From OPU3-GD-OMZ sp001901525 (GTDB lineage Bacteria > Pseudomonadota > Gammaproteobacteria > Methylococcales > Methylomonadaceae), in NCBI GenBank assembly GCA_963981505.1, contig CAXCEI010000001.1, forward strand, positions 62,001 through 126,000: 64,000 bases of DNA, given 5' to 3'. The position numbers were made by a program, and so were the translations under genes. Under the pieces are notes generated by a model. That model was not told where the DNA came from, made no database searches, and was given only the letters and a program-made list of their open reading frames with translations. Of this stretch, positions 1 to 8,537 are shown one piece after another. Positions within the stretch are counted from its first letter, which is position 1; each line of letters opens with the position of its first letter.

Positions 1-1146
1 TTTCTTCACCTCATCAACCTCAATCTCTTCGCCAACACCTAATATAAGTAACCGTTGAACCAAATTTTTCAATTCCCGCACATTGCCCGGCCAAGTATAA
101 TTCCGCAAAAAATTCTGCGCTGCTATAGAAAATTTACGAAATGACAACTTTTCCTCTTTTACAAAGTAATCAATATAAAAACTCAATAACAAGGGAATAT
201 TTTCACTGTGTTCCCGCAGTGGTGGAATATCAAAACTCACAACATTCAACAAATAAAACAGATCTTGACGAAATCGACCCGCATTCACTTCCACTTCTAA
301 TGACACACGTGTGGATGCAATAACCCTAACATCGACAGAAACTGGGGCGCTACCGCCCACCCGAAGAAAAGAACTTGAATCCATCGCACTCACTAAACGT
401 AACTGCGTTTCCAAATCCATATCAGCCACTTCGCCCAAAAATAGCACTCCACCATGAGAGCGCTCCAGCAACCCCGGATACACTTTACCTGAAGCTTCTG
501 TACCAAAAAACTCAGTAGCTGCATTCTCAGGCGCAATGCTGCCTACAGATACATCGATGAAAGGACCTGACCGTCGGGGACTATGGTTATGCAGATACCG
601 AGCGAATAGCTCCTTGCCCGCACCGCCTTCACCTGAGAAAAGCACCCGTGCATCATGCTGAGCCAACCGTTTTAATTGATCTTTCAATTGTTCAATCTGT
701 GCCCCACTCCCTATGGGATCAACCAACCTATTGAGTTGCAATTTTAACCCGGCATTCTCACTTTGCAATAAACTAGCCTCCAACCCCCTCTCAACGACTA
801 ATAATAATTTCGCCAAAGACAGTGGCTTTTCTAAGAAATCATAAGCGCCTAAACGTGTGGCTTCTACTGCCGTTTCAATGGTCCCATGCCCTGACATCAT
901 TACAATAGGTATATTCAAAACTCCTTCAGAAACCCATTCTTTTAGGAGCGTAATACCATCCGTATCAGGCATCCAAATATCCAACAAGATTAAATCAGGC
1001 TGCTCACTTTGCTTGAGTTCTCTTGCCGCCTGTGCGTTTTCTGCCATAGCAACCTGATACCCTTCATCCTTAAGAATCTCATAAATCAATTGACGAATAT
1101 CTGGCTCGTCATCTACAACCAATACTTTCGTATTATGCTTTGACAT
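1..1146 (-). CDS. ntrX: NtrX-family response regulator, 3' end outside the window
   Basis: This gene starts at an ATG at 1146 and stays open to base 1, giving 382 codons; the C-terminal Fis-type DNA-binding domain is off the window. Residues 1-120 are a receiver domain with acidic residues D12/D13 and the phospho-acceptor D56 in LLLDIWMPD. Residues about 140-370 are an AAA+ domain with a Walker A GEGGAGKE (172-179) and an arginine-rich GRFRQDLFYLL segment. It follows the NtrY kinase, its expected partner. Two features are odd: the GAFTGA loop that contacts sigma-54 is absent between FFG (213-215) and GGVLF (232-236), and the Walker B aspartate is a glycine (LFLGE, G238). It is clearly NtrX-like by context and domain order, but it is unlikely to act as a normal sigma-54 activator. 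Confidence 0.88.
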   Translation of the reverse strand, partial: MSKHNTKVLVVDDEPDIRQLIYEILKDEGYQVAMAENAQAARELKQSEQPDLILLDIWMPDTDGITLLKEWVSEGVLNIPIVMMSGHGTIETAVEATRLGAYDFLEKPLSLAKLLLVVERGLEASLLQSENAGLKLQLNRLVDPIGSGAQIEQLKDQLKRLAQHDARVLFSGEGGAGKELFARYLHNHSPRRSGPFIDVSVGSIAPENAATEFFGTEASGKVYPGLLERSHGGVLFLGEVADMDLETQLRLVSAMDSSSFLRVGGSAPVSVDVRVIASTRVSLEVEVNAGRFRQDLFYLLNVVSFDIPPLREHSENIPLLLSFYIDYFVKEEKLSFRKFSIAAQNFLRNYTWPGNVRELKNLVQRLLILGVGEEIEVDEVKK

Positions 1147-1174
1147 AGTTAATCTTGTTCCCAATTATTTATAA

Positions 1175-3307
1175 TTACACGAGAGGTAACTGAAACACAA
1201 AACCTGCCCCGTCGTGATACTCCGTATCCAACCAAATACTACCCCGATGCTCTTCAACTATTTTTTTCACTATAGCCAAGCCCAAACCGGTTCCCTTTTC
1301 TTTATGGGTAATATAAGGCTCAAAAATATTATCCGTTTGTTCTGACTTAATACCCGGGCCGTTATCATAAACACCAACCTCAACCACCTGCGCATTTTTT
1401 TTATCCAAGAACTGCACCGTAACCGTTATGCAGCCTTCATAAGCTAACGCTTCCAAGGCATTCTTTATCAAATTATGCAATACCTGTCGAACTTGAATCG
1501 GATCAGCTTCAACATCCGGTACAGTCGCGCCCAACCGCACTCTAAATTCAACTTTCGGCTGCAAGGAGTATAACGCGACCACCTGCTGAATCAAATCAGG
1601 TAAAGAAATACTTTCTGTATTTTTTTTAGAGGGCTTCGCATACTCCGCAAATTCATCCACCATTTTCTTCATAACTTCAACTTGCTGAACAATGGTTTTA
1701 GTCGACCGCTCCAACATGGTTGCCGATGATTCATCCAGCACCCCAGAAAGTTTTAACTGTAATCTCTCAGCTGATAATTGTATCGGTGTTAATGGGTTTT
1801 TTATTTCATGTGCTAACCGCCGCGCAACCTCACCCCAAGCCGCATTTTTTTGCGCCTGAACCAAATCGGAAACATCATCAAAAACAATAACCGCGCCAAT
1901 CCGTCCATGACGTTGAGAAAACAACGGCGCACCCCGACAAAGAATTTCCTGCCTTCCTTTAGGCCCTAATAAACTAACATGTTGCTGCCAGGTAAAATTC
2001 GCATACTCCATTTTAACGTGAATCATCGCCACCAAATGCTGTAAATCCGACCGCCCCTGTGTGAATGCCAGTAATGGTTGACCCGAAAATTGGTTAATCG
2101 CGCAATGAAATATAGCATCTGCTGCCTGATTAGCGGTCCGAATATTAAACTCACCATCAAGACTAATAACTCCAGAAGTTAAACTGGATAAAATCGTTTG
2201 CAGATAAGCCCGCTGATCTTCAATTTCAATACTTGATAATCGCGCTTCATCTCTGGCTAAACCTACTCGTTGACTCATTTTATTAAAGGATTCAACCAAA
2301 AACCCCATATCATCATGCACAAGAACAGGCAACTGCTGAGAATAATCTCCAGATGCAACAGCCTGTGTTCCTTTCACTAATTGCTTAACGGGCGCAATAA
2401 TATTTCGAATACTAATAAAAGCTATCCAAATAGCCGCCAACAAGCTCAACAATAGCACTAAGCCCAATGTCAAAGAAAAACTTATCTTCAATGAATTTCT
2501 CAAATAAGTCATCTCTTGATAACGTACGAACGCAAACTCAACCGAATCTGCCAAATCTGCTATACGCTGAGAAACCGGGAATAAAGCATGTAACAATTGC
2601 GGCCTCTCTGCATGAACCCTTACAATGACTCGCACACTTAAGCCCCCATCATTCACAGTATCCAGACCAATATAACTATCCCCACCGCCTAAGGTCAGCA
2701 AGGTGTTTTCTACATCCGGCAACTCCATTGTTGACGATACACTGCTGAAAACCTCAATATGCCCCTGACTGGAAAGTAATGTTAACTCATCCGCCGAAAT
2801 ACCATCTCGTAGCACTTCAATATCAACCCGTTCACCCGCCACTATATGTTCAGCCAACTTTTCCATTTTCTTTAAATGATCACGCATTTTCTGCTCTAAA
2901 GAAACCTGACTAATCTCCAGGGCATCATCCATGGCTCGATCAATTTCAACATTAAACCAACTATCAATACTCTGATCTAGAAACTGTACTGAATAATAAA
3001 AAACAATCCCTGCCGGCGCTAATGAAAGCAAAACAAACAACAACACCATTTTTATCGTTAACTGCGAACCGGCCTCACGCTTTCTAATTTGCCTAAACAA
3101 TGAATAGACATTAACACCGACCAAAAACAAAAGGATGACAGAACCAATAGCATTAATGAGTACTAACGAGGAATATAACTGACTTAACTCTGATGACGCC
3201 TGAGTGGCTGAACTCATTAAATGAAGCGACAGCAACACCAAACTCAGCAATAAAAAAGCTAAAACACTAACGGGAATTTTTATTTTTGAAAAGACCATAA
3301 ATTCCAC
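1175..3307 (-). CDS. ntrY: NtrY-family sensor histidine kinase
   Basis: This 710-residue membrane kinase would phosphorylate the NtrX-like regulator encoded next. The N-terminus has several hydrophobic segments (about 10-30, 45-65, 85-107), a periplasmic or extracytoplasmic stretch to about 270, and a further membrane segment near 275-300. A HAMP-like linker, a PAS domain (about 370-470), and a HisKA domain follow, with the phospho-acceptor motif HEIKNPLTP. The HATPase has NLIKNALEA, DNGPGI and GTGLGLAIVKK. The longest frame starts at a GTG; an ATG nine bases further in is an equally good start. It overlaps the upstream DUF4390 gene, which indicates co-transcription. NtrYX pairs have been linked to nitrogen and redox sensing; the signal here cannot be read from sequence. 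Confidence 0.92.
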   Translation of the reverse strand: MEFMVFSKIKIPVSVLAFLLLSLVLLSLHLMSSATQASSELSQLYSSLVLINAIGSVILLFLVGVNVYSLFRQIRKREAGSQLTIKMVLLFVLLSLAPAGIVFYYSVQFLDQSIDSWFNVEIDRAMDDALEISQVSLEQKMRDHLKKMEKLAEHIVAGERVDIEVLRDGISADELTLLSSQGHIEVFSSVSSTMELPDVENTLLTLGGGDSYIGLDTVNDGGLSVRVIVRVHAERPQLLHALFPVSQRIADLADSVEFAFVRYQEMTYLRNSLKISFSLTLGLVLLLSLLAAIWIAFISIRNIIAPVKQLVKGTQAVASGDYSQQLPVLVHDDMGFLVESFNKMSQRVGLARDEARLSSIEIEDQRAYLQTILSSLTSGVISLDGEFNIRTANQAADAIFHCAINQFSGQPLLAFTQGRSDLQHLVAMIHVKMEYANFTWQQHVSLLGPKGRQEILCRGAPLFSQRHGRIGAVIVFDDVSDLVQAQKNAAWGEVARRLAHEIKNPLTPIQLSAERLQLKLSGVLDESSATMLERSTKTIVQQVEVMKKMVDEFAEYAKPSKKNTESISLPDLIQQVVALYSLQPKVEFRVRLGATVPDVEADPIQVRQVLHNLIKNALEALAYEGCITVTVQFLDKKNAQVVEVGVYDNGPGIKSEQTDNIFEPYITHKEKGTGLGLAIVKKIVEEHRGSIWLDTEYHDGAGFVFQLPLV

Positions 3308-3873
3308 TGACTAGTAAGCATCCACTCCGAATCATAATAAGCAACCGGGCGCAATGGCAACGGCAGCCTTTCTTTATCTAACGCAAATAACACCCCGATA
3401 ATATATTGTTTTTTATTGACTACAAGTCTATCCGCCATAATAAAGATATTATTTAAAACACCCATTTCATTCAGCGCCACCTGTAAACTAGTAAATTTTT
3501 TCTCTGTACCGTTCTGCTCATTCGTAACCCGATAAACATCCATCAATGCATGATAGCTAATTTGATACCGGCAAATAACCTCCGCTATTTTTTTGTTCCA
3601 TAAAATCTCACGCTGCCTCCAGACTCGTACCGTCATCACCCATACCAAAGGAACTCCGCTTTTCAATGCTTTTTCGGCCTCCGAACTTAACCGCAAAGCA
3701 ACGACTGCATCCAAAAAAAGACCCTGCTCATTACCCCTAACACTTTTCTCCAAAAATCGAATGTTTTTTTGCTCGCCCCTAGCAGAGCATGACAGACACA
3801 ACAAAACACCTAATAAAACAACCCACTTAACGCTTTTCAATGACAGCATAATAAAATCCATCCATATCATCAC
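3280..3873 (-). CDS. DUF4390-type exported protein
   Basis: This protein of up to 197 residues has a hydrophobic N-terminus ending in a Cys-Ser-Ala stretch, compatible with a signal peptide or lipoprotein signal. The rest is a mixed alpha/beta domain with no catalytic motif that I recognise. Its position between rsmB and ntrY matches the DUF4390 family in many gammaproteobacteria and is the main basis of the call. The longest frame begins with GTG at 3873, directly behind a GGGAG; ATGs at 3870, 3861 and 3849 are alternatives, and the one at 3849 gives the cleanest signal peptide. It overlaps the end of rsmB and the start of ntrY. It may be an accessory sensor component for NtrY, but this is inferred from synteny only. 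Confidence 0.7.
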   Translation of the reverse strand: MMIWMDFIMLSLKSVKWVVLLGVLLCLSCSARGEQKNIRFLEKSVRGNEQGLFLDAVVALRLSSEAEKALKSGVPLVWVMTVRVWRQREILWNKKIAEVICRYQISYHALMDVYRVTNEQNGTEKKFTSLQVALNEMGVLNNIFIMADRLVVNKKQYIIGVLFALDKERLPLPLRPVAYYDSEWMLTSQWNLWSFQK

Positions 3874-5116
3874 TCCCTGTTAAGATCTGACGCCCACACG
3901 GCCGTTCTTGACCCCAAGCAACGTCAATAGTAACGGATACAGCATCTTGCTGATACTCTAAAAACTGCATCACCTGTCTTTCATTTTCCTGCTGTAAAAT
4001 AGAACAAGTTGCATAGACAAGTCGACCTCCCGGTCGCAACAATGCCCAACTGGCCCGCAAAATTTCCTGCTGTACCAATACGATAGCGTCTAAATCTTCA
4101 GGCTGCCTGAGCCATTTTATATCCGGGTGTCTCCGCACCACACCGGTTGCAGAACAAGGCGCATCCAATAAAATACGATCAAATAGCACACCATCCCACC
4201 AGTCTTCTGGCCGAGATGCATCGCCAACCAACAACACTGCATCTAATGCCAAACGCACCAAATTTTCTTTAACCCGCGACAACCGATGAGCGTCGATATC
4301 TAACGCGACCACTGACCCAAGCGCAGGCTCCATCTCTAAGATATGGGTTGTCTTCCCCCCCGGTGCAGCGCAAATATCCAACACCCGCTGCCCGGGTTGC
4401 AAAGCCAATAATGTGGCTGCCAATTGTGCTGCACTGTCTTGCACAGAAGCACACCCTTCTGAGAAGCCCGGTAAATACTCTACAACGACGGGTTGATCCA
4501 AAATTAATGCTGAAGGACAATGCGGTGATAAGACAGCACTAATAGACTGACCGGCTAAAACATCTAGGTATTCTACGCGAGTATAATGTTTTGGATTAAC
4601 ACGAATAACCATCGGAGGTTGCCGATTATTTGCTTGCAATACAGAAAGCGCTTGTTCAGGCCACTGCTCGACTACCAAATGAACCAACCATGCAGGATGC
4701 GCTTCTCGGGTCGACAAATCACTCTCATTAACCTGTCCATCAAAGCCCTCTTGTCCTCTAAGATAAGTTCTAAGGATCCCATTAAGCAAAGGGCGCGCCC
4801 AACTCTTCTTCCGAACCGCTGAAACCGTTTCAGAAACAGCTGCATGAGGCTTAACCCGCATAGATCTAATCTGATATAGACCTATCAAAGCCAGAATCTT
4901 AATTTCCAAATCTTTAATGGGCTTACGTGTTAACAACCCCAGCAATGCGTCCAAATAAAAATACCAGCGCATTACGCCAAAACACAAGGCCTGAATAAAT
5001 GCACGGTCTTTTTTTGATTCAACCGCTGGCAATAATTCATCCAGAACTGACGTTAAAGACACGCTCTCTTTTAGAACCTTATACAGCGCCTTAGCAGCAA
5101 TATATCTAGAATTCAC
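3827..5116 (-). CDS. rsmB: 16S rRNA (cytosine-967-C5)-methyltransferase RsmB
   Basis: This 429-residue enzyme methylates C5 of cytosine 967 in 16S rRNA using S-adenosylmethionine. Residues 1-130 form a NusB-like helical domain. The Rossmann methyltransferase domain has the SAM loop APGGKTTHIL (251-260), the APCSATG motif with C321, and the TCS motif with the nucleophile C371. Length and the spacing of both cysteines match the E. coli protein closely. The start is a GTG with no obvious ribosome binding site. It lies downstream of fmt in the def-fmt-rsmB arrangement common in proteobacteria. Confidence 0.95.
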   Translation of the reverse strand: MNSRYIAAKALYKVLKESVSLTSVLDELLPAVESKKDRAFIQALCFGVMRWYFYLDALLGLLTRKPIKDLEIKILALIGLYQIRSMRVKPHAAVSETVSAVRKKSWARPLLNGILRTYLRGQEGFDGQVNESDLSTREAHPAWLVHLVVEQWPEQALSVLQANNRQPPMVIRVNPKHYTRVEYLDVLAGQSISAVLSPHCPSALILDQPVVVEYLPGFSEGCASVQDSAAQLAATLLALQPGQRVLDICAAPGGKTTHILEMEPALGSVVALDIDAHRLSRVKENLVRLALDAVLLVGDASRPEDWWDGVLFDRILLDAPCSATGVVRRHPDIKWLRQPEDLDAIVLVQQEILRASWALLRPGGRLVYATCSILQQENERQVMQFLEYQQDAVSVTIDVAWGQERPCGRQILTGSDDMDGFYYAVIEKR

Positions 5117-5188
5117 AATTATTCACAAAAAACCTTCTGCTTTAAAATTAAGTAAAGAATAAAAATTATACCTGTTCCTTCAGTAAGG

Positions 5189-6115
5189 CTACCCAAACGT
5201 TACTCCAGTAACATCATGCGCATTTAAAAAAGCCTCACTCGGCATGCGTTTTCCACCTGGAAGTTGCACTTCCAATAATCGCAAAACACCCTGACCCGTC
5301 ACCACCTCCAAAACGCGGCCTTTACCTACCTGAACAGAGCCGGGAATCCCCGTCGCTGGTGACTCACAGACTCTTGCACGCCAGACTCGTAGCACCTCCC
5401 CTTGATATAAAGTCTGAGCAACAGGCCAAGAATTTAAACCCAACACTTGTCGGGCCAGCATCACAGCTGATTTATTCCAGTCTAAAAGTGCCTCACCTTT
5501 CTGTAACTTTTCCGCATAAGTCACCTCATTTTCATTCTGCTCAATACCGATAGCCACACCCCGTTCAAGCAAAGGTAAAACTTTTTTAAGACCCTCAGCA
5601 CCCAAAACTGCCAGCCGATCGTGAAGTTCACTGGCACTCTCATCCGGGTCAATGGTATAAGGTTCCTTATGCAACATAGCGCCGGCATCAAGCTTAAGAA
5701 CCATCTCCATAATCGTTACGCCCGTTTCAACATCACCGGAAATAATTGCCCGTTGTATCGGTGCCGCGCCGCGCCAACGCGGTAATAACGAAGCATGAAC
5801 ATTAATACACCCTAACCTAGGAGCATCTAAAATAGATTGAGGCAACAATAAGCCATAAGCCACAACCACCATCAGATCAGCCTCCAAATCGACTATTCCT
5901 GCCAGCGCCTCAGGTAACTTTAAAGATTCCGGTTGAAAAACAGGAACTTGAGCGGACAGGGCTAATGCCTTGACCGGACTCATCTTCATTTTACGCCCTC
6001 GACCGGAGGGTCGATCAGGCTGTGTATACACGGCACAAACCTCATGCCCTGAATTTAAAATCATTTGCAATGTCGGCACTGCAAATTCAGGTGTTCCTGC
6101 AAAAATTATTTTCAT
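5189..6115 (-). CDS. fmt: Methionyl-tRNA formyltransferase
   Basis: This 308-residue enzyme transfers a formyl group from 10-formyltetrahydrofolate to initiator Met-tRNA. The N-terminal domain starts with GTPEFAVPTL; the catalytic triad is visible as N105 and H107 in the INVHASLLPRWRG block and D143 in the KLDAGAM stretch. The C-terminal tRNA-binding barrel covers about 205-308. A GGAGGG lies just upstream of the ATG. It follows def by about 30 bases, so formylation and deformylation enzymes are made together. Confidence 0.97.
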   Translation of the reverse strand: MKIIFAGTPEFAVPTLQMILNSGHEVCAVYTQPDRPSGRGRKMKMSPVKALALSAQVPVFQPESLKLPEALAGIVDLEADLMVVVAYGLLLPQSILDAPRLGCINVHASLLPRWRGAAPIQRAIISGDVETGVTIMEMVLKLDAGAMLHKEPYTIDPDESASELHDRLAVLGAEGLKKVLPLLERGVAIGIEQNENEVTYAEKLQKGEALLDWNKSAVMLARQVLGLNSWPVAQTLYQGEVLRVWRARVCESPATGIPGSVQVGKGRVLEVVTGQGVLRLLEVQLPGGKRMPSEAFLNAHDVTGVTFG

Positions 6116-6145
6116 AGCCCTCCAACTCTCAATTAAACACGTCCC

Positions 6146-6661
6146 TTATTGATTACGAGAACGGTAGGTTTTATGTATTTTCTCCAGTTTTTTCTTAATC
6201 CGTTGGCGTTTAAGCGGCGATAAATAATCAACAAACAATTTGCCATTCAAATGATCCATTTCATGCTGAATACAAATCGCTAACATTCCTCCAGTTGAAA
6301 ACTCAAACACTTCGCCGTCACGATTAAGCGCAGAAACAACCACTTTTTCTGCACGCCCAACCTTTTCAAAAAAACCCGGTACAGATAAGCACCCTTCTTC
6401 AGAAACGTCCGCGCCTTCCTGCTCTATTATTTCCGGGTTTACGAAACAAAGTGGCGCATCTTTATCTTCACTGACATCCATCACGATAATCTGCTCATGA
6501 AAATCAATTTGCGTAGCCGCAAGACCTATTCCATTGGCTTCATACATGGTTTCAAACATATCGTCAATCAAGGTACTACGCATCAAATCAATTGCGTCTA
6601 CTCGTTTAGCGACCTTTCGCAAACGCTCATCGGGAAATTCAAGAATCGTCAAAATACTCAC
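6146..6661 (-). CDS. def: Peptide deformylase
   Basis: This 171-residue metalloenzyme removes the formyl group from nascent proteins. All three motifs are present: GIGLAATQ (44-51), EEGCLSVP with metal ligand C91, and the QHEMDHLNG helix with H133, E134 and H137. The start is a GTG preceded by an AAGG-type ribosome binding site. It is the first gene of the leftward def-fmt-rsmB-DUF4390-ntrYX unit and has a recognisable promoter in the gap to dprA. Confidence 0.97.
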   Translation of the reverse strand: MSILTILEFPDERLRKVAKRVDAIDLMRSTLIDDMFETMYEANGIGLAATQIDFHEQIIVMDVSEDKDAPLCFVNPEIIEQEGADVSEEGCLSVPGFFEKVGRAEKVVVSALNRDGEVFEFSTGGMLAICIQHEMDHLNGKLFVDYLSPLKRQRIKKKLEKIHKTYRSRNQ

Positions 6662-6695
6662 AACTGTTTTCTTACCTTAATTTTTAAAAAATACC

Positions 6696-6724
6696 ATTTT
6701 ATCTGATTTGACCTAAACTTTGAA
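6696..6724 (-). promoter_or_regulatory. Candidate sigma-70 promoter for def
   Basis: On the minus strand TTCAAA (6719-6724) and TAAAAT (6696-6701) are separated by exactly 17 bases, about 35 bases upstream of the def start. This is the best sigma-70-like pair in the def/dprA divergent gap. A short palindrome, ATTAG-TG-CTAAT, sits slightly upstream at 6749-6760. No transcription data support it. Confidence 0.4.
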
Positions 6725-6808
6725 TGCACAGTCCTAAAAACGCTACTCATTAGTGCTAATCATCATTCACTTCTACCTCATAGACAAACCAGACCATGCT
6801 TAATTTCG

Positions 6809-7897
6809 ATGAATCCCACTAAAAACATTAAATTCTGGTGCGCTCTTTTGCGCACCCCTAAAGTAGGCTGCACAACATTCAACAAATTACTTTTAAAAAC
6901 AACGCCTGAAGAATTATTTCACATCTCAAACAAAGACCTACGGCACTGGGGACTCCACCCCTTAAGTATTCAAGCGCTCCAGAACCCGGACTGGGCCAAT
7001 GTTAAAAAAGACTTAAACTGGTTAAGTCACGACAACCATCACCTCATAAAAATAACTGACTCACAATACCCCCCGCTGCTCAAAGAAATAACTAATCCAC
7101 CACCGCTACTCTTTATTAATGGTAACCCTGAATCACTACTTAAGCCCCAATTGGCTATTGTCGGCAGCCGAAACCCATCCCTAACCGGTTTAGAGACGGC
7201 TCATGAATTTTCAAACTCGCTTTCAAAACTGGGATTCACCATAACCAGCGGTCTGGCTCTCGGTATTGATGGTGCCAGTCATGAAGGGGCACTGAGTGCC
7301 CAAAAAGAAACCATCGCTATTATGGGTACAGGGCTTGATCGCATCTATCCCGCACGACACCATTCTCTGGCTTTAAAAATAGCAAATACAGGTGCTTTGG
7401 TGTCCGAATTCCCCATCGGAACGCCTGCAAAAGCCCATCACTTTCCCCAAAGAAACCGTATCATTAGTGGTTTATGCTCCGGACTTTTAGTTATTGAAGC
7501 CACACACCGTAGTGGTTCACTCATAACAGCTAAAATGGCTCTTGACCAAAACCGGGAAGTTTTTGCCATTCCAGGCTCAATTAAAAACCCATTAGCACAA
7601 GGCTGTAACGCACTCATCCAAGAAGGCGCGAAACTAACAACCCACTGCCAAGACATACTGGAAGAATTCAATATTCAACCGAATTTCGCAGCAAATATAC
7701 CCTCTCAAAGTACACCACCGCCACTCACCATGACCCAAAAAACTATTTTAGAAACTGTACAATTTAGCCCGACTCTGATCGATGCTATTGTTAAACACAC
7801 CCGCCATCCTACCGATTTAATACTGTCCACTTTGTTGCAGCTTGAGATATTAGGACTCATTTCATCACAGAATGGGTTCTACACACGCATAAAATAA
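6809..7897 (+). CDS. dprA: DNA-processing protein DprA
   Basis: This 362-residue protein belongs to the DprA/Smf family, which loads RecA onto incoming single-stranded DNA during natural transformation. The central Rossmann domain (about 70-285) contains the GSRNPS motif, the SGLALGIDGASHEGAL block and the IPGS stretch. A C-terminal winged-helix-like region covers about 305-362. The start ATG has no clear ribosome binding site. It diverges from def, a common arrangement, and is followed closely by smg and topA. Confidence 0.95.
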   Translation: MNPTKNIKFWCALLRTPKVGCTTFNKLLLKTTPEELFHISNKDLRHWGLHPLSIQALQNPDWANVKKDLNWLSHDNHHLIKITDSQYPPLLKEITNPPPLLFINGNPESLLKPQLAIVGSRNPSLTGLETAHEFSNSLSKLGFTITSGLALGIDGASHEGALSAQKETIAIMGTGLDRIYPARHHSLALKIANTGALVSEFPIGTPAKAHHFPQRNRIISGLCSGLLVIEATHRSGSLITAKMALDQNREVFAIPGSIKNPLAQGCNALIQEGAKLTTHCQDILEEFNIQPNFAANIPSQSTPPPLTMTQKTILETVQFSPTLIDAIVKHTRHPTDLILSTLLQLEILGLISSQNGFYTRIK

Positions 7898-7935
7898 CTA
7901 GACCATACGAACAAAAACCATGTCATAATGAACTC

Positions 7936-8403
7936 ATGAAAGAAAATATCTTTGAAGTTTTAATATATTTATTTGAGAACTATCTTGAAACAGTTGATGA
8001 TGCTATAACCAATTCAAACAAAATAAGAGATGAATTGCTTAGCGCTGGCTTTGAACAAAAAGAAGTTGATAAGGCCTTTGATTGGTTAGAGACTCTCTGC
8101 GAAGAAAATACAGTTCACTGCCCAACCACCTCTTCTTTTCGTATCTTTAGCGCGCAAGAAATGACCCGCTTAGATACTGAATGCCGTAATTTTATTATTT
8201 TTCTAGAACAAGCCGGTATTCTTTCCTCAACCAACCGCGAGTTGGTTATAGATCGGCTAATCGCACTGGATAATGAAGATATTTCATTAAAAAAATTACA
8301 ATGGGTTGTCCTGATGGTGCTACTTAGCCAACCAGATGAAGAAGTTGCCTTCACCCAAATGGAAAATATAGTTTACGAAGACAGCTCCCCTTATTTACAT
8401 TAA
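7936..8403 (+). CDS. smg: Smg protein (DUF494)
   Basis: This 155-residue acidic, mostly helical protein belongs to the Smg/DUF494 family. Its N-terminal FEVLIYLFENY and the downstream EDISLKKLQWVVLMVL stretch are typical. No enzymatic motif is visible and the molecular role of the family is unknown. It sits between dprA and topA, the conserved neighbourhood of the family in gammaproteobacteria. The intergenic stretch that follows, up to topA, contains a small hairpin (AAAGTC-TCTG-GACTTT, 8464-8479) without a T tract. Confidence 0.88.
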   Translation: MKENIFEVLIYLFENYLETVDDAITNSNKIRDELLSAGFEQKEVDKAFDWLETLCEENTVHCPTTSSFRIFSAQEMTRLDTECRNFIIFLEQAGILSSTNRELVIDRLIALDNEDISLKKLQWVVLMVLLSQPDEEVAFTQMENIVYEDSSPYLH

Positions 8404-8537
8404 AAGTCGTTATATTTGAGCCTTGTTCACGAATTCTGGGGGTTCGTTCTTATAATTTCATAAAAAGTCTCTGGACTTTACCCCTTTGAGTTCTTTATCA
8501 TTCGCAAAATAAATAACGATCCATATAGATTATACCC

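Noticed and set aside
857..1057. Open frame on the plus strand inside ntrX
   Set aside because: It is the antisense shadow of a conserved receiver domain.
8404..8537. AAAGTC-TCTG-GACTTT hairpin between smg and topA as a terminator
   Set aside because: It is not followed by T residues, and dprA-smg-topA are plausibly co-transcribed.
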